64,000 bases of DNA from Torymus aiolomorphi (lineage: Eukaryota; Arthropoda; Insecta; Hymenoptera; Torymidae), in the NCBI GenBank assembly GCA_036365515.1, contig CM070873.1:171183104-171247103 (forward strand), read 5' to 3'. How positions within the stretch are numbered: the stretch's first letter is position 1; each line of letters starts with the position of its first letter. Under the pieces are notes generated by a model. The model saw nothing but the letters and a program-made list of their open reading frames with translations, had not been told where the DNA came from and made no database searches. The position numbers and the translations under genes were made by a program. Shown in pieces: positions 45,922 through 55,607 of the stretch.

Positions 45922-46827
45922 ATGGAACATGAAAGATTGATTGAGGAACTTCACAAACCTGCAAGGAGAAATTATCCTCGTAGAAAGTATGATATACGAG
46001 GTTTGGACGAGACCTGGCAAGCTGATCTTGTAGAGATGCAACCATACTCACGAGAGAACAAATACCTGCTCACAGTCATCGATGTTTTCTCAAAGTTTGC
46101 TTGGGCCATCCCAATAAAGAATAAAACTGGAGAAAATGTTTCAAATGCCATGAAATCAATCTTGATAGAAGGTCGAAAGCCTAAGAATCTACATACCGAT
46201 CAAGGTGAAGAGTTTTACAATGCAAAGTTTGAGAGTCTTATGCAAAAGTATAAAATTAATCTTTACTCAACCTACAGTAATCTTAAAGCATCTATTTGTG
46301 AACGTTTCAACCGTACTCTCAAAAATGCTATGTGGAAAAAATTCAGTTTGAGAGGCAACTACAAATGAATAGATATCTTACCTGTACTGATTGCATCGTA
46401 CAATAATAGAAAACATCGAACTATTGGTATGAAACCCAAAGATGTTACAAAAACTAATGCCAGCCAAGTTTTGCAGAAGTTTACACAGGAATGTAAACCA
46501 ATGAAAAAGTCAAGATTCAAGATTGGAGACAAGGTTCGCGTAAGTAGAATGAAGCATGCTGTCGAAAAAGGTTACACACCGAATTGGACAACTGAAATAT
46601 TTACAATAACACGTGTAGCGTCTACAAACCCAACAACTTACCATTTGAAGGATTACAGAGATAAACCCATCTCAGGAGGTTTCTATGAGCAAGAGTTATC
46701 AAAGGCCAAGTATCCAGATGTTTACTTAGTGAAAAAAATATTAAAGAGACGTGGTAATCAAATTTATGTTAAATGGCTTGGATTTGATAGCTCATACAAT
46801 AGTTGGATTGATAAAAATAATTTATAA
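45922..46827 (+). pseudogene. Polinton integrase with chromodomain, one internal TGA
   Basis: 301 codons with TGA at 46366-46368. The retroviral-type catalytic triad is visible: Asp in TWQADLVEM, Asp in LHTDQGEEFYN, Glu in ASICERFNRTLK. After the stop come KIGDKVRVSRMKHAVEKGY and a C-terminal chromodomain (VYLVKKILKRRGNQIYVKWL, then SYNSWIDKNNL), which may steer insertion toward marked chromatin. There is no N-terminal zinc domain. The enzyme makes the 6-bp target duplication. It starts 10 bases after the fibre-like gene, in the same rightward cluster. Confidence 0.9.
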
Positions 46828-46952
46828 ATAAAAATGTATGTTTTATGGAAAAATAATAAATAAATTTGTATATTTTATAAAAATGTGGTTTATTCATTCA
46901 TTTAGAAAAATAAATATATTTAATACATATCTAAAAAAATTTTTTGTTTTTT

Positions 46953-47032
46953 AAGAAGTGGAGAGAGCTCCAACCATCGCTCTCACCTGTGAGGCTTTAC
47001 ACCAAGTAAAGCCACCTCCCCGTTTACTTCTT
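46953..47032 (-). ncRNA. Three-stem structured RNA element, polymerase 3' flank
   Basis: On the minus strand the outer stem is AAGAAGT/ACTTCTT, the second a perfect 8-bp hairpin GGCTTTAC/GTAAAGCC, then CTCACAG, then a stem GGTGAGAGC/GCTCTCTCC (one mismatch) with loop GATGGTTGGA. Loop and linker match the TIR copies while stem sequences differ, so pairing is kept despite base changes. It lies 140 bases after the polymerase frame, in the same sense. Confidence 0.65.
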
Positions 47033-47171
47033 CTTTATTTACAATATTTACAAACTTAATATTTTATTTACAATATCTTTGAACAACAACAGCATTTAGA
47101 TCCATCTGAAAAAAGAGTAAGACATTAAAAATAATTATTTCAATGAAAAGTTTAACTTAGTATAAATAAAA

Positions 47172-49276
47172 TTAAACATACCAATTAGCGATTGGAGGTC
47201 TCTTCCTTGGTGGTTCCTCAACCATCTCATTACATAAGAAGTGCCCCCATGGTAATGTATCTGTTTGGTTTGGCAGCAGACATCTTTTATCATCGTAGGG
47301 ACTCAAGCCTATCTTCTTCTGCTTCTCTGTGCGTAGAATGTGGAGCCTGCTGCAGATGTTGTTTTGCTCACCCATCTTAGTAGCGTTATTTCACAAGCAT
47401 AAGAGATAGTCATCAAAGTTAATTGATTTGACTACTGGTGTCTTGACTCCTTTGGCTTTTTTGATGGTGGCTGAGTCTTGTATTTTTACAGAGTACATTT
47501 TACTCCTGAGGCCCACAAACTCTGTTATGATTTTTCCATTGGCCTCATCTTTCATAAGTCCAACCACCTTCTTGTTCACCAATGGGATGTTGAACTGGTT
47601 ATTAGGAGGATAGTCGGAGGTGTCGAACTCGTTGAGGTCAGCCTTCATCTGCTTATACATATTCACCCCGCTGATTTCATAGACAAGGCTGTCTGTGTCT
47701 GTGTATAGGAGTTTAGACTTGTCTCCAACTCGATCTTGCATATACTCGTAATGAAAGCGGTATATCAAAGTCTTTGACAAGTCTAACACAGAGAGACCGA
47801 TATAGATTGGTTTACAAATCTTAATCTTTGTGCGAGCAAGTTGGATGGCTACAAGATTCTCTTCGAATACTGCACAGCTATGAAAGTTGGGTTGAGCAAT
47901 GTACATCTCAGCACCATATCGCTCCTCCCAACGATCAACCAACTTGACATCAACTCTCTTTCTCTCATTTTCCATGGTTTTACCATACACTGCATTATTA
48001 AAAAGTTTAAACAACATCTTTTCAAACTCGTTATTCGCATTTTTTCGTTTTTCGCTGTTGAGATCTATGTATGACTTCAACCATGGTTTCTGATTGAATT
48101 GTAATGCTCTGTGTATCTTCTTTAAGCGGAGACCATGTTTCAACGCCTGTTTCAGAGCAACATAATGTATAACATACCGCTCTTTGTTATGGAGTGTTGT
48201 CAATAGTTTTTCTTGCTTTATGTCCGGTGGTGCTTGATGTTCCGGGCAGAAAGGTAGACCCTTGTGCGTGTCGTAAATTTCTTCAGGGTACTCGAGGTCA
48301 ACTTCAAGGATGTATCCAGTAAAGCTGTCATCTGCAACCATGAAGAAGTCAGAGTCATTCACATCCTCAACCCATTTGAATCCTCCATATGGGAGAGATT
48401 GAGTCATTGCCCATCCATATAAATTATTTATATCATAGTACATTATGTACTTTGACTCTTGCTCTGGATGATAATCTTCTTTCATGTAATGATTATTAGC
48501 TTTGGAATATCTGTTGGAGCACTGGCTAACTCCACCTCGAATACCACGCTCAACGAAAAGCAATATATCAATGTCTGTCAATAGTTCCAGTTTGATCTGT
48601 AAAGAGAAAAAAATAGTTATAAATATCGAAATGTAAATTTGAATTAAACTAATTATAAAAAATGTACCTGAGTATACTTAAGCATGGCATCCCATGATAG
48701 ACCCGGAGTGGTATAATAGTGACCAGGATCTAGGGCATAGGCTTGCAAACAGTTGTTTCGAAAATCTTCGAAAACATTTGCCAACAAGAGCACACCTGTC
48801 TTCAGATATATATCTGAGTACTCACCCAAGGTCTTGACTTGGAAGGTAGTCCAAACTTTTTGAGCATGGTTGTACTCATCATCATTTATGGTGCTATCGT
48901 ACAACTTACTGTAGAAAGAGTCTTTCGCAGGCAATGTTGTACCATTGAGTTTATTCAAAGAAGAAATGTAGTCGTATGGAAATACTCCTTTTCGCTTGAG
49001 AAGCTCAATCTGCATTGGAGAATATTCATTTTGGAACTCATTCTCTACAATGTCCAGATGTTCCAGATATGAGGCCAATTTGTCAAGTGAAGATGGCATG
49101 AAGCGAAAAGAGTCAATAAATCTGAAACTGATGATGTTTCCATCCACTATCTTTGTAAAGGAGATGTATTTTTCCTTGTTCTCAGGAATCAAATTTATTG
49201 TGCCTTTGAAGATATTGGCAAGCTCCTTGATAAATAGATGTGAGTCGTATCCACTTAGATTATGAAAAACGACGAT
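47172..49276 (-). pseudogene. Protein-primed DNA polymerase B of the Polinton, truncated, with intron
   Basis: Read leftward. It starts abruptly at VVFHNLSGYDSHLF, the middle of the exonuclease domain (then DSFRFMPSSLDKL), with the N-terminus replaced by the right TIR. A 71-base GT-AG intron spans 48667-48597 (donor GTACAT, acceptor TTTACAG). Next come motif A (YYDINNLYGWAM), motif B (LFNNAVYGKTMEN) and the catalytic YTDTDSLVYE. A TGA at 47393-47391 is followed in the same frame by the C-terminal LSPYDDKRCLLPNQTDTLPWG, ending at 47172. The enzyme replicates the element from a terminal protein; this copy cannot. Confidence 0.9.
48597..48667 (-). other. Spliceosomal intron in polymerase B
   Basis: 71 bases, donor CAG|GTACAT, acceptor TTTTTTTCTCTTTACAG. 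Removal joins KYTQ to IKLELLTDIDILL in phase 0 and gives an uninterrupted frame; left in, it contains stops. Confidence 0.75.
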
Positions 49277-50095
49277 GCTAGTTACTTTGAAGTTGTCATT
49301 CCTCTCAGTATGATTCTGGGTTTCGCCGAGGATTACCGTAAGATTGTTGTGAATGCAAAACATGAGCTTATTCTCGTTAGATCACGAAACGATACAAGTG
49401 CTGTAGTACAGACTGGTGTAGGGGAGGGGCAAGCACGAAGATTTGAAACTTTTAAAATAGTTTTATCAAGGATCGAGTGGCTTATGCCCTATATAGTAGC
49501 ATCAGATTCTTACAAGATTCAGTTGTTAGATCATGTGGGGAAAGATCGTGCTATATCCATGAGTTTTCGTACTTGGGAGCTGTATGAATATCCGCTACTG
49601 CCGAACACTACTACCCATGTCTGGACTTTCAAAACATCCAGCCAGTTAGAAAAGCCTCGCTTCGTTATTCTTGGCTTTCAGACCAACCGAAAGGGTGAGA
49701 GAGAAGCTAATGCCAGTCAGTTTGATCATTGCAATATCAGGAATGTTAAGCTCTTTCTCAACTCACGGCATTATCCATATGGAAATCTTAACCTAGACAT
49801 AAATCGTAATCAATATGCTCTTCTTTACGATATGTACGTTAATTTTCAAGCTTCTTACTACGAAAAAAATCCTGAGCCATTGCTCAACAAGACGGATTTT
49901 ATCAATCACATCCCACTCATAGTTATCGACTGTTCCAAACAGAATGAGTCCATGAAGAGCGCTCCTGTAGATGTTCGTCTTGAATTTGAGGCTCACGATA
50001 ACTTTCCAGCTGGAACATCAGTCTACTGCTTGATTTTATACGATCGTATCGTTCAGTATAATCCCGTCAGTGGGGATGTAAAGAAGCTTGTTTAG
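49262..50095 (+). pseudogene. Partial major capsid gene duplicated in the right TIR
   Basis: 277 codons matching the C-terminal two-thirds of the capsid gene at 37227-38420, opposite orientation, with very few substitutions (for example EAHDN for EDHDN). The N-terminal third is absent. The homology starts near 49276, where it meets the truncated polymerase, so this copy cannot make a normal capsid protein. Confidence 0.9.
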
Positions 50096-50107
50096 AGAGG
50101 TGGGGAG

Positions 50108-50283
50108 CCAATCAGGGCTCGGGCGTCGGCTCGGACAACCAATCACAGCTCCCGAGCGGTGACGGCGGCTCGAGGGAGTCAATCACAGCTCTCGACCGGC
50201 GGTGACGTCAGCTCGGGCAACCAATCACAGCTCGCAAGCGGCGGTGGCGGCTCGGGAGCGGTGGTGGGGGAATGTGTATAAAG
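50108..50283 (+). promoter_or_regulatory. CCAAT/CRE/TATA promoter, right TIR
   Basis: CCAAT at 50108, 50139 and 50221 plus a TCAAT variant at 50179, most followed by CACAGCTC; a CRE TGACGTCA at 50203-50210; TATAAAG at 50277-50283. The first ATG is at 50333. The tight repeated array in GC-rich sequence, within an AT-rich element, is striking. It faces the outward gene. Confidence 0.75.
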
Positions 50284-50471
50284 CGAGGTCTTGATCACGA
50301 GGAGCTCATTCTTCTACCACGTCTAGACTGAAATGGGTCAAAGCGTAGTAAAACTTCCTCCTGGTTTAGAAAGTGAGAAGGAGAAAACCAAGTGGAAAGA
50401 ATATCCTCAAAAATATTCAACTAATACACACAATCTACCCGAGACAAAGGGGTATAAGAGATTTAAGTGAG

Positions 50472-50990
50472 ATGGAGTATGCCGTGGATATGCAAGGCTT
50501 CAAACAGCCAGGGAACGACTTCGTCTTGAAGGAATTGGCTATACTCTGTCTTACAGATAATAGTGAGCCCTTGGTACGTCTTTTCAAAGAGCCGTTTCCA
50601 TGGAAGAGACTTACAGATAAGTATAGAGAAGAGAATCTATGGTTGGAGCATCATTATCATGGAATACCATGGTCATCAGGTGATTTTGATTATACAGCCA
50701 TCGGTACCATTATTCGTGAGACTCTCAAAGATGCTTCTAGAATTATTGTGAAAAATCAAGTAATACAACAATGGATGCAAAAGCGGTGGAGTTTTCAACA
50801 GATTGTTAACTTGGAAGAGTGGGGTTATCCAGCTAAGGATTTACCAAGAAACGTCACAATATGCACCAATCACAATGGAAAATATAAGGCTACATGTGCT
50901 CTACTCAATGTTAAACAAATGAAGACGTTCTACTTTGATGACATTTTTATGGATTGGGAAGAAGTCTCAGAGACTGTTAGTTTTCAATAG
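50472..50990 (+). CDS. Polinton TIR-encoded protein, right copy
   Basis: 172 residues, almost identical to the gene at 36332-36850 (three visible residue changes in the shared part). The ATG at 50472 follows, one base later, the TGA (50468-50470) of a 45-codon upstream frame that starts at 50333 (MGQSVVKLPPGLESEK). This could mean termination-reinitiation, or a broken N-terminus. The same stop is kept in the left arm but the upstream frame there is shifted. Being in the TIR, the gene has two copies per element, and both face the ends. Confidence 0.65.
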   Translation: MEYAVDMQGFKQPGNDFVLKELAILCLTDNSEPLVRLFKEPFPWKRLTDKYREENLWLEHHYHGIPWSSGDFDYTAIGTIIRETLKDASRIIVKNQVIQQWMQKRWSFQQIVNLEEWGYPAKDLPRNVTICTNHNGKYKATCALLNVKQMKTFYFDDIFMDWEEVSETVSFQ

Positions 50991-50996
50991 ATACAT

Positions 50997-51087
50997 GTAA
51001 GAGAGGTTGACCTTGGAGGGGTATTAATTAAGTGGAGTACCTCACAGATGTGGGCGATGGTTGGGGCCTACATCTCTCCTCTCTTAC
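50997..51087 (+). ncRNA. Three-stem structured RNA element, right TIR copy
   Basis: Mirror of 36235-36325, sense with the gene at 50472-50990 and starting six bases after its stop. Stem 50997-51006/51078-51087; hairpin 51047-51055/51066-51074 with loop 51056-51065. Confidence 0.6.
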
Positions 51088-51670
51088 AAATTAATTTGTT
51101 GATCAAACGAGTTCAGACGTGCACGGTACTTTTTCAAGATGGCGGCCTCCATGCCGCTGACAGCTGACCGCTCGCAGCGCCACAGCTGGCCGTCAACCGC
51201 AGGCCGCCAACCGGAGACCGCCAACCGCAGGCCGCCAACCGCAGGCCGCCAACCGCTGACCGCTCGCAGCGCCACAGCTGGCCGCAGGATGCTCGATGGG
51301 TTATCTAACCTCCTACAACTCTAGAAACCCTGTGGGGATGCTGGGTCACTTGGGTTAACGCACCTCATGCAATTCTAGACCTCCCCCTCCCCAAAACCCA
51401 GCAGGGGTTCTGGGGCACTTGGGTTAATGCACCTCCTGCAATTCTAGACCTCCCTCTCCCCAAAACCCAGCAGGGGTTCTGGGGCACTTGGGTTAACGCA
51501 CCTCGTGCAATTCTAGACCTCCCCCTCCCCAAAACCCAGCAGGGGTTCTGGGGCACTTGGGTTAATGCACCTCGTGCAATTCTAGACCTCCCTCTCTCCA
51601 AAACCCAGTGGTGGTTCTGGGGCACCTGGAATTCCAGGAACTGCCCCAGAATCACCACTGTTTACCTACT

Positions 51671-52389
51671 CTTGATAGGCGATTCTTTTGTACTCTGCAA
51701 AGGTAGCGCTTGGACAAGACACGCTTCTACGCAAGTTTGGGGACGAAAGCGTATATTGTAAGACTATTACGGGGACATAATTCAAAATAATTATATGTTA
51801 TAGTTATTATTGAACTGGCCATAAATATTAATTTTACTGTTATTCTTCACAGCACTGACTATCTGTTATTCTTTGATAGGCAATTGTTTTATACTCTGCA
51901 AAGGTAGCGCTTGGATAGGATACGCTTCTACGCAAGTTTGGGGACGAAAATGTATATTTTATGACTATTACGGGGACATGACTCAAAATAATTTTATGTT
52001 ATTGTTATTACTGAACTGGCTATAAATATTAATGTAAGCGTGGATCTTTATAATTCCAAATATTTGCAATTTTTTGGGAGACTCGTATAAGACTATTCAC
52101 ACATCTGAAAGAAATACATAGGTGACTGTATGGAAACTTTGCGATAGGTATTTCCACCGAGGAACTGTCAAGCGTCTGTAACGTTTTTACGCTAGTATGG
52201 GGACAAAAATATATATTTTAAGAATATTACGGGGACAAAATATAAATTTTAGTGTTATTCTTCATAGCACCGATTATCCGTTATTCTTCGGATGACTCGG
52301 ATGCCATTTATCGAAGAACCATCCTGCATACTGTAAGGTATAAAATAATGATAGAATAAAAAAGTTTTCTTCAAATAATTTTCTGGCAA
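51671..52389 (+). repeat. Tandem-array unit right of the Polinton
   Basis: Continues the unit split at 35706, with two copies of a subunit (GCAAAGGTAGCGCTTGGA... GGGGACGAAA, at 51700 and 51900), then the long block ending AGAATAAAAAAGTTTTCTTC. It breaks at 52385-52390 where the pogo-like element enters; the unit resumes near 58185. Confidence 0.8.
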
Positions 52390-54024
52390 GGAAAGGATAC
52401 TTAGTGTACGCCTCCGATTTTCATGAAGCTTTGTATACGAGTAGAGTATCAAAAAATATTCGTCACGTATTATTTTTTATTTGCGGAAAAACATATCTAA
52501 GGGGTGAAAACGGCTCTTAAAGTTCACCCCCAAAAACCGTTTTTTTTTAATATCTCGAGATGGGATCGGAATTTTTTAATGAAACCAACGCCTATTTGTT
52601 TCTTATAGAAAGACGAGTATTTGGACACAGTTTTAATGATAAGGGGTTGCACCCCCTATTTTTATGGGGGTAAATATAATTTTGTTCACCCTGTTTTTAA
52701 AATAACAATGTTTTGATGTGCCATATATGATAAAAAATGCCATGTTGTAAAGAAAATTAAAAATTGTAGTTGACCTGTTTTGAGGTTTAAAAAAACACAT
52801 AGAAGGGGTGAGCAACCCCTACTTTAGTTATTTATCTTTTAGTGATTAAAAAAAATTGATCACAACATACTTTTTGATTTTTAATTTTGAGATGCTTATT
52901 TCAAATCATATTTTACATGAAATACTAAACTTGACTACTAAAATTTAATAAATTAAATGAAAATTTGCAAGAAAATCTTTATCGATTATTTTTTTTTTGT
53001 TTATGAAATTAATGATAAAATTATTTATAAACAAAGAATTTTTCTTGGAAAAATTCTATTAAAAATTCATCTTTTTTTACATTATATTAGGATAATATTT
53101 CATTTCCCGTATGGTTACTTGTATTATTGATGTCATAAATATTTAAGTTTTTTTTTATCAACGTAGGTTTCATTCTTACCGAAATATGCAATATAATTAT
53201 AATTATATTAAGTTTGCATTACAATTTTCAATGGCATCACGCTTCTACGAATATTTTTTTTGGGGCGATATTTATAAAAATAGTTTTAATTCGACTGTGG
53301 TCAGTTTGCAGTGTTTCTTTGTATTGACTACACGCTAGTTACTAAACTGATTATATATTGTTGGTATTTATACAATTGTTTAAATTGATATAATTATACA
53401 TTTTATTATATACCCTTGAAACAAAATTTTAAATTACGCATTGAGGATACAAAAAATATATTATTAAAACGGGCTTGTAAGTATTGCTATGTTATTTTTA
53501 GTCATATGGGTGAAGCGTTTAAACAAATAAGAACTTTCTTGAAAAAAATAAAATAGTTTAAATATTAAATTGATATCTAAAGTCAAATAGTAAGTTTGAT
53601 TAAAAGAAGTGATATAATGTAAATAGGATTATTAAAAAACGTAAAATAAAATAATGATTCTAATAATGTTCAATTTATTAGTATAACCATGATAAGAAGA
53701 ATATTTGTAAAAAAACATCGACTTGTTTTCATTTTTTTCTAGAGTTAATAGAATTTATAATATTTATTATATATATAAATATCATATCATGATATATTAA
53801 TAAATTTTTCGTTTGCCTTTTATTGAGTGTATGTAAATAATTACAATTATCTAAAAAAGTTGTGAGATTTTTCAACCCAAATATCTCACAGATACTATAA
53901 CAAAAACGATCCACAAAATTTCTGAAAATTATCTCCGCACAAATCGAAGGCTTGAAGTCGAGATTATATTGTCACGAGCTCAGCTCGACCGTCATCCGAG
54001 CCCTGACGCATCCGAGCAAGCATC

Positions 54025-54096
54025 GCGACGTTAGCTCAGTGGTAGAGCGCGGGCCTACAAACCTCGAGATCGTGCGTTCGAAACCCGCTCGTCGCA
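54025..54096 (+). tRNA. tRNA-like sequence in left LTR (possible pseudo-tRNA)
   Basis: Acceptor GCGACG pairs with CGTCGC. D-arm TTAGCTCAGTGGTAGAGC matches the A box, and GTTCGAAAC matches the B box. The anticodon loop reads CTACAAA, giving an apparent ACA anticodon; anticodon and T stems have mismatches. A T7 run (54099-54105) follows, as a Pol III terminator. Confidence 0.55.
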
Positions 54097-54591
54097 TATT
54101 TTTTTACGCGACTTATTCAGTCTGTCCTCTCATACGTAACATATATAAATCTGGCATCCCTTGGGTGGCATAGTCTACTTTACCAAGCCTCCACAGGCTA
54201 TGACTCTGTCAAGTGAACGAACCTACATCATTTCCTACTTTACCCTCCGAAGATTAATTAAGTATATATAGAAAATTTAACCGCAGACTCGCCCCGAATC
54301 ACGCTTCTGTGTAGCCTAGTATGAAACGGCACCAAGCGTTACGGTTGGCCTTTGAGTTGCGAAGTACAAATACGACTCGTTGCGTCCCCCGTGAAGATAT
54401 AGTACCACGTGTGAGGATCTGAGCACGCAGTCGATAAAAGAAGTTTACCCGGAGGATAAATTAAGAACGACGAGGGCGTCGTTCCACCTAGCCCCGGAGG
54501 TGTCACGGGCTCAGCTCGATCGCCATCCGAGCCCTGACGCATCCGCTTCACGATAAGGACTAGACACTCGCGATGCTCTCGAGCAAGCATC

Positions 54592-54663
54592 GCAACGTTA
54601 GCTCAGTGGTAGAGCGCGGGCCTACAAATCTCGAGATCGTGCGTTCGAATCCCGCTCGTCGCA
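54592..54663 (+). tRNA. tRNA-like sequence in right LTR
   Basis: Same as the left copy with few changes: GCAACG in the acceptor, CAAATCTCG in the anticodon arm, GTTCGAATC in the B box. A T7 run at 54666-54672 follows. The shared A box, B box and terminator suggest the Pol III unit is a fixed part of the LTR. Confidence 0.55.
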
Positions 54664-54708
54664 TATTTTTTTACGCGACTTATTCAGTCTGTCCTCTCAT
54701 ACGTAACA

Positions 54709-55607
54709 ATATCAAATAAATGTTCACAAATTAATTTTTTAATTAACACACGTTGTGGCCGGTAAAGTTTCTTATTCGTATTCGAAATGCCCTCAATATC
54801 TGTTTTAAATCAAACTAGTATAATATTTTATTGTAATAAGTATCTTGCCCATTTAATACAATTAATAAATAAAATTAATGAAATCGTATGAGCGTGCGTG
54901 TGTAAGCATGTGAGTGCGCGCGCGCTTGAGTGTAAATACATATATTCAATTTCATTATTTTATGTATTTATTATATTAAACTGGCACGATTATCTGTACC
55001 ATATAATAAACAAATAAAATAAATTAAATTGTTTGTGTGTGTCACATATTGTAGTAATTATAATATTTTTATTTCAGCGAAACATAACTTTATTTTAAAA
55101 AGAAGACTAGATCAAACGCGCGCTGTGCTCGCGGAGATGAACTGTGCTTTGAATACAATATTCAAAAATGGGAAAATAACGTTATAAGAAAAATATAATC
55201 AAACAACAGTTCGTTGTCATGCACATAGCTACAGCATGGCAATGCTTCCGACAATGAGATTACGAATAAAACGTGAAATGACATAGCCATCAATTTTAAT
55301 AAAGGGGATAAAATTATGAAGTATCTGAAACAAAAGTTCAATCGACGTCCATGAAAATAAAATAAAGTTATTTTAAGTAAAATAATAATTATAGAATAAA
55401 TAATCTATGACTGTTGCTTGAACGCCATTGCCTCAAATAAAATTAAAAAATGGCTATTAATCCACTGGTTGTAATATCTTTATTATCTATAATCTTTAAT
55501 ATCTATAATCTTTAATCCTAGCAATGTTAAATTTTAAGAATCACAAGCTAACGAACAAGAGATAACTTTATGAAAATACAATAAAGGAGAGTATAAATTA
55601 CAATTTA
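54709..55607 (+). other. AT-rich internal region of the pogo-like element, no gene seen
   Basis: No recognisable frame. Short GTGTGTGAG-type runs near 54890-54930. Probably 5' noncoding sequence of the transposase. Confidence 0.35.

Larger units (their letters stand above)
35707..51670. mobile_element. Polinton/Maverick (adintovirus-like), full length, inactivated
   Basis: It begins AGTAGGTAAACAGTG and ends CACTGTTTACCTACT, flanked by the 6-bp duplication CTTGAT (35701-35706, 51671-51676): AG...CT ends and a 6-bp duplication are the family hallmark. TIRs are about 2.35 kb. The gene set is complete for the family: polymerase B, integrase, protease, packaging ATPase, major and minor capsid, a PLA2 protein, a fibre-like protein and two uncharacterised proteins. 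About 12.7 kb remain if the nested mariner is discounted. Stops in three genes, the mariner in the ATPase and the truncated polymerase make it non-functional. Confidence 0.95.
49276..51670 (-). repeat. Right terminal inverted repeat of the Polinton
   Basis: Reverse complement of 35707-38048, ending CACTGTTTACCTACT. It carries four 69-bp units (about 51370-51640). The inner end coincides with the break in the polymerase gene. Confidence 0.9.
53970..54708 (+). mobile_element. Miniature LTR element (TRIM-like) with tRNA-like units in its LTRs
   Basis: Two direct repeats, 53970-54141 (172 bases) and 54501-54708 (208 bases), both begin TGTCACG and end CGTAACA, flanked by ATAT (53966-53969 and 54709-54712). 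The right repeat has 36 extra bases after ATCCG. Between them are about 360 bases with no coding frame. TCTGGCATCCCTTGGGTGGC, 10 bases after the left repeat, may be the primer-binding site. TG...CA ends, a short target duplication and no genes fit a terminal-repeat retrotransposon in miniature. Each LTR holds a Pol III-type tRNA-like sequence. Confidence 0.75.
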
